NCBI GenBank assembly: GCA_024123955.1
Contig: CP099652.1
Coordinates: 2,852,001-2,916,000, forward strand
Reading direction: 5' to 3'
Length of the DNA stretch: 64,000 bases
Source of the DNA: Oxalobacteraceae bacterium OTU3CINTB1
Lineage (GTDB): Bacteria; Pseudomonadota; Gammaproteobacteria; Burkholderiales; Burkholderiaceae_D
The notes beneath the pieces were generated by a model. That model did not search any database. It was given only the letters and a program-made list of their open reading frames with translations, and had not been told where the DNA came from. Shown piece after piece: positions 31,907 through 40,072 of the stretch; position 1 is the stretch's first letter; each line of letters starts with the position of its first letter. Both the position numbers and the translations under genes were made by a program.

Positions 31907-34060
31907 TCAGAAGCTGGTCGACAGGCCGGCGTACAGCGTGCGGCGCGCGCCGTACTGCGGCGCGCCGACGCCGACGCCGGAGCCGTCGCGCAGCAGGTAG
32001 GATCGGTCGAACAGGTTGATCACCGCCAGCCGCCCCTCGACATTGCCGACCGGGGTGTTTTTCCAGTCATGCGTGAGCGTCAGGTTGGCCGTGACATAGC
32101 CGGGCAGCGCGCCCGAATTCGGCGCGCCGCCGTCCGGCGTCATGCGCAGGCCGCTGCCGTACAGGACGTCGCCGCTGACCTGCGAGTCGCCGAAGTGGTA
32201 GTGCGCGCCGCCCGAGACGGTGTAGGTCTGGTCATGATCGACAAAGATATAGTGGTTGGAGATGTACGCCAGTTCGTCGGGCGCGAACAGCGACTGGCCG
32301 GAGGTGATGTTCTGCGCCTTGGCCTTCTGCGACGTCACGTTCAGGAAGGCGCCCCAATCCTTCTCGCTGTAGACCGCCGACAGTTCCAGTCCCTTGGCGT
32401 AGCCGCGATCGTAATTAAACGGCGACAGGATCAGCGCCTGGCCGAACTGTCCCTCGTCGAGCATGTTGTGGATCTTCTTGTAGTAGGCGTCCGCCGTCAC
32501 CGTCAACTGCTCGTTGAATTTGTGGCTCAGGCCCGCGTCGAAGTAGTTGGTGCGTTCGGCCTTGACGTTGTCCGACACCGGCACTTGCGGAGCGTTCGAG
32601 GTGCCGGCGTACTTGTCGATGCTGGACTGCGCGGCCAGCTCCTGCGGTGGCGGCGTGAAGTAGCGCGAATAGCCGGCGTGCAGCGAAGTGTCCTTGGCCA
32701 CCTGGTAGGCCAGGTTCACACGGGGACTCCATTGATGCTCGTTGATGAAGGCCGACACCTTGTCGTAGCGCAGGCCGTAGTTCAACGTCAGCGGCCCGGC
32801 GATATGCCACTCATCCTGCAGGTAGATGCTCGACAGTTTGCCGATCTGGCTGCTGTTATCGACGATGGTGCGCGGATCGGTGCCGGCCTGCGTGCCGTCG
32901 GCGTTCATGTCGAACACGGAGACGCTGTTGTCGCTGTGCGTGTTCTGGCGCGAGTAGGCCAGGCCGGTGCGCACGGTGTGCGTGTCGTTCAGCTTGTAGC
33001 TGGCGTCGAACTGCACGCCGCTGGAGGAGTTCGAGCGCAGGGTGTTCGAGCCGACGCCGTTGTAAACCAGATCCCCCACCGGGTCAGGCGTGTAATGCAG
33101 CTCGGAGTATTGATGGAAGGCCGAGACCTGGTAATTCAGGTCGCCCAGGCTCTTTTGCAGCGACAGCACCAGGAAGCGGTTGACCTCCCGCTGGCGCTCG
33201 TCGAGCCGGGACGACGGCAAGCTGTTGGTGCCGGCGGCGGCGTCGCTTTGGGCGGTGAGCGAAAACGCCGGCGCCTGGTCGGGGTTGTTCGGGATCTGGA
33301 AGCGGCCGTTATAGGTGCCGAACATCAGGCCCAAACGGGTCTGGTCGTCGAGGAACCAGGACAGGCTGCCGAACGATTTGGCCTGCTTGGTTTCGTTGTG
33401 GATGGCGTCGCGGGTCGGCAGCGGGTTTTCGATGCCCATTTTATTGGTCAGATAGCTGCCCGACAGGTAGTAGTTGAACGCGCCCTGGTTGCCGAAGAAT
33501 TCCGCGCTTGGCGCGACGTAGTCGTTGCTGCCCACCAGCACGCCGACACGGCCGCCCGATTTGCCCGTGCCTTCCTTGGTCTGGATGTCGACGATGCCGG
33601 CGGTGCGCAGGCCGAATTGTGCCGGCAGCGCGCCGGTGATGAAATCGGTCTGCTGCACAAAGCGGGTATCGATCGACTGGCCGAAGCCGGTGATACTCTC
33701 CGGCAGCTGCACGCCGTTGACGCGGTACTGCACGTTGGCGTGGTCGTCGCGCACGTGGATCGAGCCGGACGCCTTGGAGTCCTGGGCCACGCCGGGGAGG
33801 CGCAGCAGCACTTCGTTGAACGGCGTGTTGTCGCCCTGGCCCAGTTGGTCGATCATGTGGCGGTCGATCGAGTAAACGGTGGTGCCGACGTTGGGCGAGA
33901 GGTCGATGCGCGCGCTTTTCAGGTGGGCGATCACGTCGACCTGCTGCATCGGCGCGGGGGCGCCGTCGGCGGCAGCGCTGTCCTCTGCGTGGGCATGTGA
34001 AGCGTAAAAGGCGGCGGCCAGCAGCAGTGGCAGGGTGCGGAGTTGTGGAGTGCGTTGCAT
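31907..34060 (-). CDS. TonB-dependent receptor downstream of DUF2946-like gene
   Basis: Outer-membrane receptor of 717 residues. The ATG at 34060 has AAGGA six bases upstream and a signal peptide (LPLLLAAAFYASHAHAEDS). Plug: QQVDVIAHLKSARIDLSPNV, NEVLLRLPGVAQDSKASG, QYRVNGVQLPE, FGLRTAGIVDIQTKEG. The barrel ends LYAGLSTSF. The plug carries a spaced His/Asp pattern (HVRDDHANVQYRVNGV), and the gene follows a DUF2946-like small protein, which often accompanies copper-related receptors. A metal or metal-complex ligand is therefore plausible, but not shown. Confidence 0.9.
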   Translation of the reverse strand: MQRTPQLRTLPLLLAAAFYASHAHAEDSAAADGAPAPMQQVDVIAHLKSARIDLSPNVGTTVYSIDRHMIDQLGQGDNTPFNEVLLRLPGVAQDSKASGSIHVRDDHANVQYRVNGVQLPESITGFGQSIDTRFVQQTDFITGALPAQFGLRTAGIVDIQTKEGTGKSGGRVGVLVGSNDYVAPSAEFFGNQGAFNYYLSGSYLTNKMGIENPLPTRDAIHNETKQAKSFGSLSWFLDDQTRLGLMFGTYNGRFQIPNNPDQAPAFSLTAQSDAAAGTNSLPSSRLDERQREVNRFLVLSLQKSLGDLNYQVSAFHQYSELHYTPDPVGDLVYNGVGSNTLRSNSSSGVQFDASYKLNDTHTVRTGLAYSRQNTHSDNSVSVFDMNADGTQAGTDPRTIVDNSSQIGKLSSIYLQDEWHIAGPLTLNYGLRYDKVSAFINEHQWSPRVNLAYQVAKDTSLHAGYSRYFTPPPQELAAQSSIDKYAGTSNAPQVPVSDNVKAERTNYFDAGLSHKFNEQLTVTADAYYKKIHNMLDEGQFGQALILSPFNYDRGYAKGLELSAVYSEKDWGAFLNVTSQKAKAQNITSGQSLFAPDELAYISNHYIFVDHDQTYTVSGGAHYHFGDSQVSGDVLYGSGLRMTPDGGAPNSGALPGYVTANLTLTHDWKNTPVGNVEGRLAVINLFDRSYLLRDGSGVGVGAPQYGARRTLYAGLSTSF

Positions 34061-34198
34061 GTTCAATCCTTGAATGTTCGGGCGCGTGAGGCCGCCGGCC
34101 TGCCGCTACGTATCGAGGCAAATCGAAACGTGTCGGGCAGGCGCGCGGCTGCGCAAATGCGCGCAATGGGGCGTTACGGTTGGTACGGTGACGTCAGG

Positions 34199-34528
34199 TC
34201 AGGAGAGAACAGCGAAAGGCGGGGCGTGCGAAGGGGGAGTGAGGTAGCCGGCGCTGGCGATCCAGGCCTGGCGCGGCAGCGCGGCGACGGCGTAGGTGAC
34301 CACCGAGGCCACCGGAACCACCTGCGCCGGTGGCGGCGGCGCGCCGAACGGCATGTCGGTGATTTCGCACGCCGCGCAATCGGTTTTGTGGTCGTCGGTG
34401 TAGGCGTGCGTATGCGACACCGCCCCGATCAGTTGCAGCGCCAGGAACACCAGCACGAAGAACATCACCACGCGCTGGTAGCGCGTGTTGCGATGTTGTG
34501 TGGCCGGGGAGAGCGTCATTGCGTGCAT
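34199..34528 (-). CDS. DUF2946-like small membrane/exported protein
   Basis: Protein of 109 residues with one hydrophobic segment (RVVMFFVLVFLALQLIGAVSH) followed by a His/Asp/Cys cluster, HTHAYTDDHKTDCAACE, and a Pro-rich tail with PPSHAPP. This N-helix, CxxC and proline-tail plan matches DUF2946-type proteins, seen in many proteobacteria beside copper or TonB receptor genes. Binding a metal through CAAC and the neighbouring His residues is a reasonable inference. The TonB receptor starts 138 bp downstream on the same strand. The family assignment is by motif pattern only. Confidence 0.65.
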   Translation of the reverse strand: MHAMTLSPATQHRNTRYQRVVMFFVLVFLALQLIGAVSHTHAYTDDHKTDCAACEITDMPFGAPPPPAQVVPVASVVTYAVAALPRQAWIASAGYLTPPSHAPPFAVLS

Positions 34529-34605
34529 AGCCGCGATTTTACAGGGCTTATGCGCAAACAGACAACGCCTATTCGCTTTACCCGCCCATCGTGGAGGGCG
34601 ATGGC

Positions 34606-35307
34606 CTAGTGCTGACTATGGACGCTGTCGCCGACCAGCCCCCGGCGCGTGGCCAGCACCACCGCGTGGGTGCGTGCCGTTGCGCCAAGCTTGTCGAAAA
34701 GGCCTTTGACGTGCGTCTTGACGGTGCCGACGCCGATTCCCAGTTCGCGCGCGATGGACTTGTTGCATTGGCCTTGCGCCAGCAGCTGCAGCACGTCGGT
34801 TTCGCGGCTGGTCAGGCCGATGCGGGTAAAGCTGTCGGCCACGCAGCGGCTCAGGTCCGCGCTCAGGTAGCGCATGCCGCGGCTCAGCGAGCGCACCGCC
34901 GACAGCAGCTGGTCGGCCGGGCTGTTTTGCAGCAGGTAGCCGTGCACGCCGGCCATCATCGCCGTGCGCACCTCCCACTCGCGGTCCAGCTGCGTGACGA
35001 TCAATACCTTGGGCAGTTGTTCGAGCTGGCCGTGCTGGGCGTCGGCGCGGCGGCGCATGAGTTCCAGCGCACCTTTGTGGTCGAGGACGACGACGTCGGC
35101 ACCGCAGTGCAGCGCGTCGTCCGGGACGGTGGCGCTCCTGACCGAGACATCGGCGCCGGCGCCGAGCAGCGCGGCCAGGCCGGCGTTGACGATGGCGTCC
35201 GCGTGCGCCACCAGCACATTGATTTTTTCGCCCTGATGGAGGATGGCGGCGGTCCCATTGCTACCTCCCACGGCCATCTGCGGCCAGGTTTTGCTATCGA
35301 GTCGCAT
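34606..35307 (-). CDS. LuxR/NarL-type regulator with degenerate receiver domain
   Basis: DNA-binding regulator of 233 residues. The start at 35307 has GGAGTAAC upstream; longer frames lack coding sense. The N-terminal receiver keeps D76 (VVVLDHKG) and T105 (LIVTQLD), but the acidic pair is replaced (VLVAHADAI) and the conserved Lys is Gln (Q127 in GYLLQNS), so normal phosphorylation switching is doubtful. The C-terminal GerE helix-turn-helix is intact (LTSRETDVLQLLAQGQCNKSIAREL, read in parts, then VGTVKTHVKGLFDKL). It lies 26 bp after a DoxX gene in the same operon, divergent from the XapX-amidohydrolase operon. It may act constitutively or respond to a partner protein. Confidence 0.88.
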   Translation of the reverse strand: MRLDSKTWPQMAVGGSNGTAAILHQGEKINVLVAHADAIVNAGLAALLGAGADVSVRSATVPDDALHCGADVVVLDHKGALELMRRRADAQHGQLEQLPKVLIVTQLDREWEVRTAMMAGVHGYLLQNSPADQLLSAVRSLSRGMRYLSADLSRCVADSFTRIGLTSRETDVLQLLAQGQCNKSIARELGIGVGTVKTHVKGLFDKLGATARTHAVVLATRRGLVGDSVHSQH

Positions 35308-35333
35308 GTCGTTACTCCCAAATGAACGTCTGA

Positions 35334-35741
35334 CTAAAATCGGTTGTGGTCCGCCGGGCTGGCCGGCAGCACCAGCCGCCGCCGGCCGAACAGCCGCGCG
35401 TCCGCCGCGTAGGCGCCTGGCCCCAGCAGCACCAGCGCGGCGGCCGTAAAAGCGCCGACGATGCACGGCGAGGCTTGCGACCAGCCGGCGTGGCCAAGGC
35501 AGAACAACTGGCAAAGCGAGGCGACGGCGCCCGCCACCGGTGTCAGCATGCCGAGCACCAGCAGCACCGCCAGCAATACCGAAAACAAGGCCGCCAGGCC
35601 GTTCGGCAGCAATGTCTGCCACCACGGCGCCACTTCGGTGAACAGCGTTTCGGACAGCAGTTGCAGCGCCACGGCCAGCCGCAATAGCAGCAGGCCGACG
35701 CCGGCGCCGCCGCGCGGAAAACTGGTACTGAATCCACGCAT
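35334..35741 (-). CDS. DoxX-like membrane protein (copy 1)
   Basis: Small integral membrane protein of 135 residues with about four helices (LLLLRLAVALQLLSETLF; LAALFSVLLAVLLVLGMLTPVAGAVASL; CIVGAFTAAALVLLGPGAYAADARLFGRRRL, read in parts). The pattern and the terminal GPGAYSxDA(R)LFGRRR-type signature match DoxX/SURF4-like proteins. The ATG at 35741 gives MRGFSTSFPRGGAGV; upstream residues are not needed. Co-transcribed with the LuxR-type regulator gene. Function not established; some DoxX relatives take part in redox or sulfur metabolism. Confidence 0.78.
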   Translation of the reverse strand: MRGFSTSFPRGGAGVGLLLLRLAVALQLLSETLFTEVAPWWQTLLPNGLAALFSVLLAVLLVLGMLTPVAGAVASLCQLFCLGHAGWSQASPCIVGAFTAAALVLLGPGAYAADARLFGRRRLVLPASPADHNRF

Positions 35742-35808
35742 GTCTGTCGGCCCCCGCTGGTTTGCATTTCTGGCAGCCAGCTTAAGCTTTTTCGAGGCTT
35801 TTGCCACG

Positions 35809-35821
35809 CCCCGATCCGGGG
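35809..35821. promoter_or_regulatory. Palindrome CCCCG-ATC-CGGGG
   Basis: Perfect inverted repeat in the divergent region upstream of the DoxX/regulator operon. Read on the minus strand it contains GATCGGGG, which recurs in the neighbouring repeat at 35828-35849. Confidence 0.4.
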
Positions 35822-35827
35822 TGGAGG

Positions 35828-35849
35828 ACATACCTAGATCGGGGTATGT
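35828..35849. promoter_or_regulatory. Inverted repeat ACATACC-N8-GGTATGT
   Basis: A perfect 7-bp inverted repeat with an 8-bp spacer, midway between the divergent DoxX/LuxR-type and XapX operons. NarL/LuxR-type dimers commonly bind such spaced heptamers. A third element, TGTT-N5-AACA, lies at 35873-35885. Confidence 0.5.
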
Positions 35850-35972
35850 TCAAACCCCACCGTCTGTGACATTGTTCGGGCAACATCACCGCCGCCCCGC
35901 GCGTCCCTGGCACAAAGGCAGGGGCGCGGCATGCGGTTCAGGGAGTACAGTTTTAGCTTTAAGGAGTCAGCC

Positions 35973-36248
35973 ATGAAGATTTACATCGTCTCGATTGCCA
36001 CCGGCCTGCTGGTCGGCATCATCTACGGATTCTTGAACGTACGCTCGCCGGCGCCGCCGGTCATCGCGCTGGTCGGCCTGCTGGGCATCCTGCTCGGCGA
36101 ACAGGTACCGCCGTTGCTGCGGCAGCTATGGCAACCGCAGCAAGCGCAGGCCAAGCAGGTGTCGTGGATCGAAGACCACGTCAAGCCGCATTGCTTCGGC
36201 CAGCTGCCAGGCGCGCAGCCTGAAGATCAAACGAAAAGGAAAGCATAA
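35973..36248 (+). CDS. XapX domain protein
   Basis: Small inner-membrane protein of 91 residues with two hydrophobic segments (IYIVSIATGLLVGIIYGFLNV and PPVIALVGLLGILLGEQ) matching the XapX domain, whose job is not established. The start at 35973 is set by AAGGAG at 35961-35966. Its stop and the amidohydrolase start share a base (TAATG at 36246-36250), so the two are translationally coupled. The tail has Cys/His (HVKPHCFGQ). In other genomes XapX proteins often precede amidohydrolases, as here. Confidence 0.85.
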   Translation: MKIYIVSIATGLLVGIIYGFLNVRSPAPPVIALVGLLGILLGEQVPPLLRQLWQPQQAQAKQVSWIEDHVKPHCFGQLPGAQPEDQTKRKA

Positions 36249-38176
36249 TGACCCCCATCACCCACAGCAGTCCCGACCTGATTTTGCACCGCGGCCTGTT
36301 CACCACCCTTGACCGCTCCAACCCGCACGCGGAGGCGGTGGCCATCAAGGACGGCCGCTTCACCCATGTCGGCCGCGCCAACGAGATCATGGCGCTCGCC
36401 GGTCCGGCCACGAAGGTCATCGACCTGCAGGGCAAGCGGGTGCTGCCTGGCCTGATCGACAACCACTGCCACATCATCCGTGGCGGCCTGAATTTCAACC
36501 TGGAGCTGCGCTGGGACGGCGTACGCAGCCTGGCCGACGCGATGGAAATGCTCAAGACGCAGGTGGCGATCACGCCGGCGCCGCAGTGGGTGCGCGTGGT
36601 GGGCGGCTTCACCGAACACCAATTTGCCGAGAAGCGCCTGCCGACCATCGCCGAATTGAACGCGGTGGCGCCGGACACGCCGGTGTTCATCCTGCACCTG
36701 TACGACCGCGCCTTGCTGAATGGCGCCGCCCTGCGCGCCGTCGGCTACGACAAGAACACGCCGGCCCCGCACGGCGGCGAGATACTGCGCGACGCCGCCG
36801 GCAATCCGACCGGCCTGCTGCTGGCCAAGCCCAACGCCGCCATCCTGTACCAGACCCTGGCCAAGGGGCCGAAGCTGCCGCTGGAATACCAGGTCAACTC
36901 GACCCGCCACTTCATGCGCGAACTCAATCGCCTCGGCGTGACCGGCGCCATCGACGCCGGCGGCGGTTTCCAGAATTATCCCGAGGATTACCAGGTGATC
37001 CAGCAGCTGTCGGACGCCAAGCAGCTGACGATACGCCTGGCCTACAACCTGTTCACGCAAAAGCCGACGCAGGAAAAAGAGGACTTCCTCAACTGGACGC
37101 AAAGCGTGACCTACCAGCAGGGCGACGACTACTTCCGCCACAACGGCGCCGGCGAGATGCTGACCTTCTCGGCGGCCGACTTCGAGGACTTCCGCCAGCC
37201 GCGTCCCGACATGCCGGACAATATGGAAGACGACCTGGAAGGCGTGGTGCGGGTGCTGGCGCAGAACCGCTGGCCGTGGCGCATGCACGCCACCTACGAT
37301 GAAACCATCAGCCGCGCGCTGGACGTGTTCGAGAAGGTCAACCAGGACATCCCGCTGGCGGGTCTGAACTGGTTCTTCGACCATGCCGAAACCATCTCCG
37401 ACCAGTCGATCGACCGCATCGCCGCGCTGGGCGGCGGCGTCGCCGTGCAGCACCGCATGGCTTACCAGGGCGAATACTTCGTCGAGCGCTACGGCCACGG
37501 CGCGGCCGAAGCCACGCCGCCCGTCAAGAAGATCCTGGAAGCGGGCGTGAAGGTCTCCGCCGGCACCGACGCCACCCGCGTCGCCTCGTACAACCCGTGG
37601 GTGTCGCTGGCCTGGATGATCACCGGTAAAACCGTGGGCGGCATGCAGCTGTACCCGCGCGCCAATTGCCTGGACCGCGAAACGGCGCTGCGCATGTGGA
37701 CCGAGAACACCACCTGGTTCTCGAATGAAGTGGGCAAGAAGGGCCGCATCGAAGTGGGCCAGCTGGCCGACCTGATCGTGCCGGACAAGGATTTCTACGC
37801 CTGCGCGGAAAGCGAGATCTCCGATATGAGCTCGCGCCTGACCATCGTCGGCGGCAAGATCGTCTACGCGGCAGGGGAATTCGCCAGCTACGACGAGGCG
37901 CCGCCGCCGGCCATGCCCGACTGGTCGCCGGTGCGCCGCTTCGGCGGTTACGCCGGCTGGGGTGAACAGATTGGTAACAACCGCGCCGCCCTCAAGGAGC
38001 TGGAACAGCGCAAGCGCCAGCAGGCGCAGTTGCGCGAGCAGCAGGCCGCCTGCGGCTGCGCCAAGCAGTGCAATGTGCACGGCCACCAGCATGCCACGGC
38101 GTGGACCAGCAAGCTGCCGATCGCCGACCTGAAAAGCTTCTGGGGCGCGCTGGGTTGCGCCTGCTGGGCGGTGTGA
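36248..38176 (+). CDS. YtcJ-like amidohydrolase with Cys/His-rich tail
   Basis: Metal-dependent hydrolase of 642 residues from the amidohydrolase superfamily, YtcJ-like branch. N-terminal beta-sandwich, then metal motif GLIDNHCHI (the family's HxH as HCH), later WFFDHAETI and AGTDATRVASYNP near the C-terminus supplying the remaining ligands. The substrate is unknown; family members cleave amides, formyl groups or cyclic amides. Unusual: after an Ala/Gln/Arg-rich helix the protein ends in a Cys/His cluster (C602, C604, C608, H611, H613, H615, C637, C639), not part of the catalytic fold. Operon: XapX - this - DoxX - DUF1275. Confidence 0.9.
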   Translation: MTPITHSSPDLILHRGLFTTLDRSNPHAEAVAIKDGRFTHVGRANEIMALAGPATKVIDLQGKRVLPGLIDNHCHIIRGGLNFNLELRWDGVRSLADAMEMLKTQVAITPAPQWVRVVGGFTEHQFAEKRLPTIAELNAVAPDTPVFILHLYDRALLNGAALRAVGYDKNTPAPHGGEILRDAAGNPTGLLLAKPNAAILYQTLAKGPKLPLEYQVNSTRHFMRELNRLGVTGAIDAGGGFQNYPEDYQVIQQLSDAKQLTIRLAYNLFTQKPTQEKEDFLNWTQSVTYQQGDDYFRHNGAGEMLTFSAADFEDFRQPRPDMPDNMEDDLEGVVRVLAQNRWPWRMHATYDETISRALDVFEKVNQDIPLAGLNWFFDHAETISDQSIDRIAALGGGVAVQHRMAYQGEYFVERYGHGAAEATPPVKKILEAGVKVSAGTDATRVASYNPWVSLAWMITGKTVGGMQLYPRANCLDRETALRMWTENTTWFSNEVGKKGRIEVGQLADLIVPDKDFYACAESEISDMSSRLTIVGGKIVYAAGEFASYDEAPPPAMPDWSPVRRFGGYAGWGEQIGNNRAALKELEQRKRQQAQLREQQAACGCAKQCNVHGHQHATAWTSKLPIADLKSFWGALGCACWAV

Positions 38177-38178
38177 CG

Positions 38179-38589
38179 ATGGCCTTCCCAGCATTTTTGC
38201 GCGCGCCGTGGGTGCGCTGGTGTGGCCTGTTGCTGCTGTGCTCCGCGTATCTGCAGGGCGGCATCGACAAGCTGACCGACTTTGGCGGCGCGGTCGCCGA
38301 GATGCAGCACTTCGGCGTGTCGCCGGCCGCGCCGATGGCCGCCGTGGTGATCGGCGGCGAGATCGGCGCCTCGCTGATGATACTGGCCGGCTTCTACCGC
38401 TGGCTGGGCGCCGGCTACCTGGCGGTGTTCACCCTGATGGCCACCTTTATGGCCAACCGCTTTTGGGAGGTGACCGGGCCGGCGCGCTTTATGGCAGAAA
38501 ACGGCTTCTTCGAACATTTGGGCTTGACCGGCGCGTTCGTGCTGGTGGCCTGGTACGATATTCAGAAAGGTAAGGATGGAACGCGGTGA
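38179..38589 (+). CDS. DoxX-like membrane protein (copy 2)
   Basis: Membrane protein of 136 residues with four predicted helices and the DoxX pattern: RWCGLLLLCSAYLQGGIDKL, AAVVIGGEIGASLMILAGF, YLAVFTLMATFMANRFWE, FFEHLGLTGAFVLVAWYD. The start at 38179 follows the amidohydrolase stop by 2 bp. Its end overlaps the DUF1275 gene by 14 bp. It is a second DoxX family member within 3 kb, but distinct in sequence from the one at 35334-35741. It may couple membrane redox chemistry to the amidohydrolase pathway; this is inference. Confidence 0.85.
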   Translation: MAFPAFLRAPWVRWCGLLLLCSAYLQGGIDKLTDFGGAVAEMQHFGVSPAAPMAAVVIGGEIGASLMILAGFYRWLGAGYLAVFTLMATFMANRFWEVTGPARFMAENGFFEHLGLTGAFVLVAWYDIQKGKDGTR

Positions 38590-39232
38590 TATCAAACAAG
38601 GCGTCACGCTCGGCTTTTTAGCCGGCTACGTCGACACGCTGGGCTTTATCGGCCTGTTCGGATTGTTCACGGCGCACGTGACGGGCAACTTCGTGCTGAT
38701 CGGCCGTTCGGTGGTGCAGTCGGCGCCGGAGATCTTCCTCAAGCTGCTGGTGTTCCCGGTGTTCATGCTGTTCGTGGCGATCGCCCGGCTGCTGATCCTG
38801 CGCTGGCAACGCACCGGCGGCAAGCAGCTGCGCAACAGCTTCCTGACGCAGTTGCTGCTGATGGTGGCGACGGTGGCCTGCGCCTCGCTGGCCGCGCCCA
38901 TCGTCTCGGCCGACGCGCCGCTGAGCATGGCGACCGGCATGCTGTGCGCCGGCGCGATGGCGGTGCAGAACGCCTACGGCAAGCTGCTGCTGGGTAAATC
39001 GGCGGCCACCACCGTCATGACCGGCAACGTCACGCAACTGGTGATCGATCTGGTGGATTCGGCGCGTGGCGATCCTGACGCGATGGGCCGGTGCAAGAAG
39101 CTGGTCTGGCCGGTGCTGGCGTTCGCGCTCGGTTGCATGGGCGGCGCGCTGGCGTTTATCGCGGTCGGTTTCAACGGCTTGCTGTTGCCGTGCGCGCTGC
39201 TGTTGTGGCTGGCCGTGGCCGCCGTCGACTAA
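38576..39232 (+). CDS. DUF1275 (YoaK-like) membrane protein
   Basis: Integral membrane protein of 218 residues with about six helices. The family hallmark is at the N-terminus: GFLAGYVDTLGFIGLFGLFTAHVTGN, read in parts, with the characteristic HVTGN; a repeat-like MTGNVTQLVIDL lies in the second half. DUF1275 proteins are proposed transporters of unknown substrate. It overlaps the DoxX gene by 14 bp and closes the four-gene operon. Its stop overlaps the convergent response-regulator gene by 4 bp. Confidence 0.9.
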   Translation: MERGDIKQGVTLGFLAGYVDTLGFIGLFGLFTAHVTGNFVLIGRSVVQSAPEIFLKLLVFPVFMLFVAIARLLILRWQRTGGKQLRNSFLTQLLLMVATVACASLAAPIVSADAPLSMATGMLCAGAMAVQNAYGKLLLGKSAATTVMTGNVTQLVIDLVDSARGDPDAMGRCKKLVWPVLAFALGCMGGALAFIAVGFNGLLLPCALLLWLAVAAVD

Positions 39233-39876
39233 ATCGTCGTAATACTGATAATGCCGCGCTTGAGGGCGATCGTCACCGCATGGGTACGGTCGTTCGCGGC
39301 CAGTTTGGCCAGCACGTTTTTCATGTGCGCCTTGACGGTCTCCTCGGAAATCGACAGGTGCTCGGCGATGCGGCGGTTCGAATTGCCGCCGGCGGCGTGA
39401 TTGAGCACTTCCATTTCGCGCGGGCTCAGCGGGCCTTGGCCCATGTGCTGGGCCAGTTCCATGGCGATTTCCGGCGGGATGCGGCGCTGGCCCATGTGGA
39501 CGCCGCGCACGGTGTCGAGCAATTCGCGCCGCAGGGTACTTTTCAGCAGGAAGCCGCTGGCGCCGCCTTGCACGGCGCGCAGGATCTGGGCGTCGCCCTT
39601 ATAAGTGGTCAGCATGATGATGCGCGCGCCGCTGTGTTCGCGGCGGATGTGCTGTAGCGCCGTCACGCCACACATTTCCGGCATGGCGATGTCCATGATG
39701 GTGACGTCCGGGCGCAGCGCCTCATAGCGCTCGATGGCCTCGCGGCCGTTGTTGGCCTCGCCGACCAGGCGCATGTCGTCCTGGCTGGAGATGGCCTCGC
39801 CAAGGCCGGCGCGCAGCAGCGGATGGTCGTCGACGACCAGCACAGTGATGGGGCGGGGTGCGTTGCTGAGTTCCAT
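39229..39876 (-). CDS. NarL/LuxR-family response regulator
   Basis: Complete two-component response regulator of 215 residues. The receiver has D16/D17 (VLVVDDHPL), phospho-acceptor D62 (TIMDIAMPE), T90 and K112 (GFLLKST). The output is a GerE helix-turn-helix (LSPREMEVLNHAAGG; ISEETVKAHMKNVLAKL). No histidine kinase is in the window. Unlike the regulator at 34606-35307, every switch residue is kept. The two share the ending pattern RTHAV...A.(K/R)RG and flank the same operon, so they may be functionally linked. Divergent from a LysR gene across a 196-bp gap with GGGCGC-TC-GCGCCC (39934-39947). Confidence 0.93.
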   Translation of the reverse strand: MELSNAPRPITVLVVDDHPLLRAGLGEAISSQDDMRLVGEANNGREAIERYEALRPDVTIMDIAMPEMCGVTALQHIRREHSGARIIMLTTYKGDAQILRAVQGGASGFLLKSTLRRELLDTVRGVHMGQRRIPPEIAMELAQHMGQGPLSPREMEVLNHAAGGNSNRRIAEHLSISEETVKAHMKNVLAKLAANDRTHAVTIALKRGIISITTI

Positions 39877-40072
39877 GTTGTAGGAGGCAATCTTCCAATT
39901 AGCAGGATTTAACCCAGGAATTTATACGACTTTGGGCGCTCGCGCCCGGGGTGTGCCATTGTGGTGTGCAATGCAACACAAAGTATGCACTTTAGCAAAA
40001 AATGGCACAATAGCTCTTCCGACAAATGTCTTTTGCACTTTCCGCAAACGGCCGTCACCGGGGGAGAATTGA

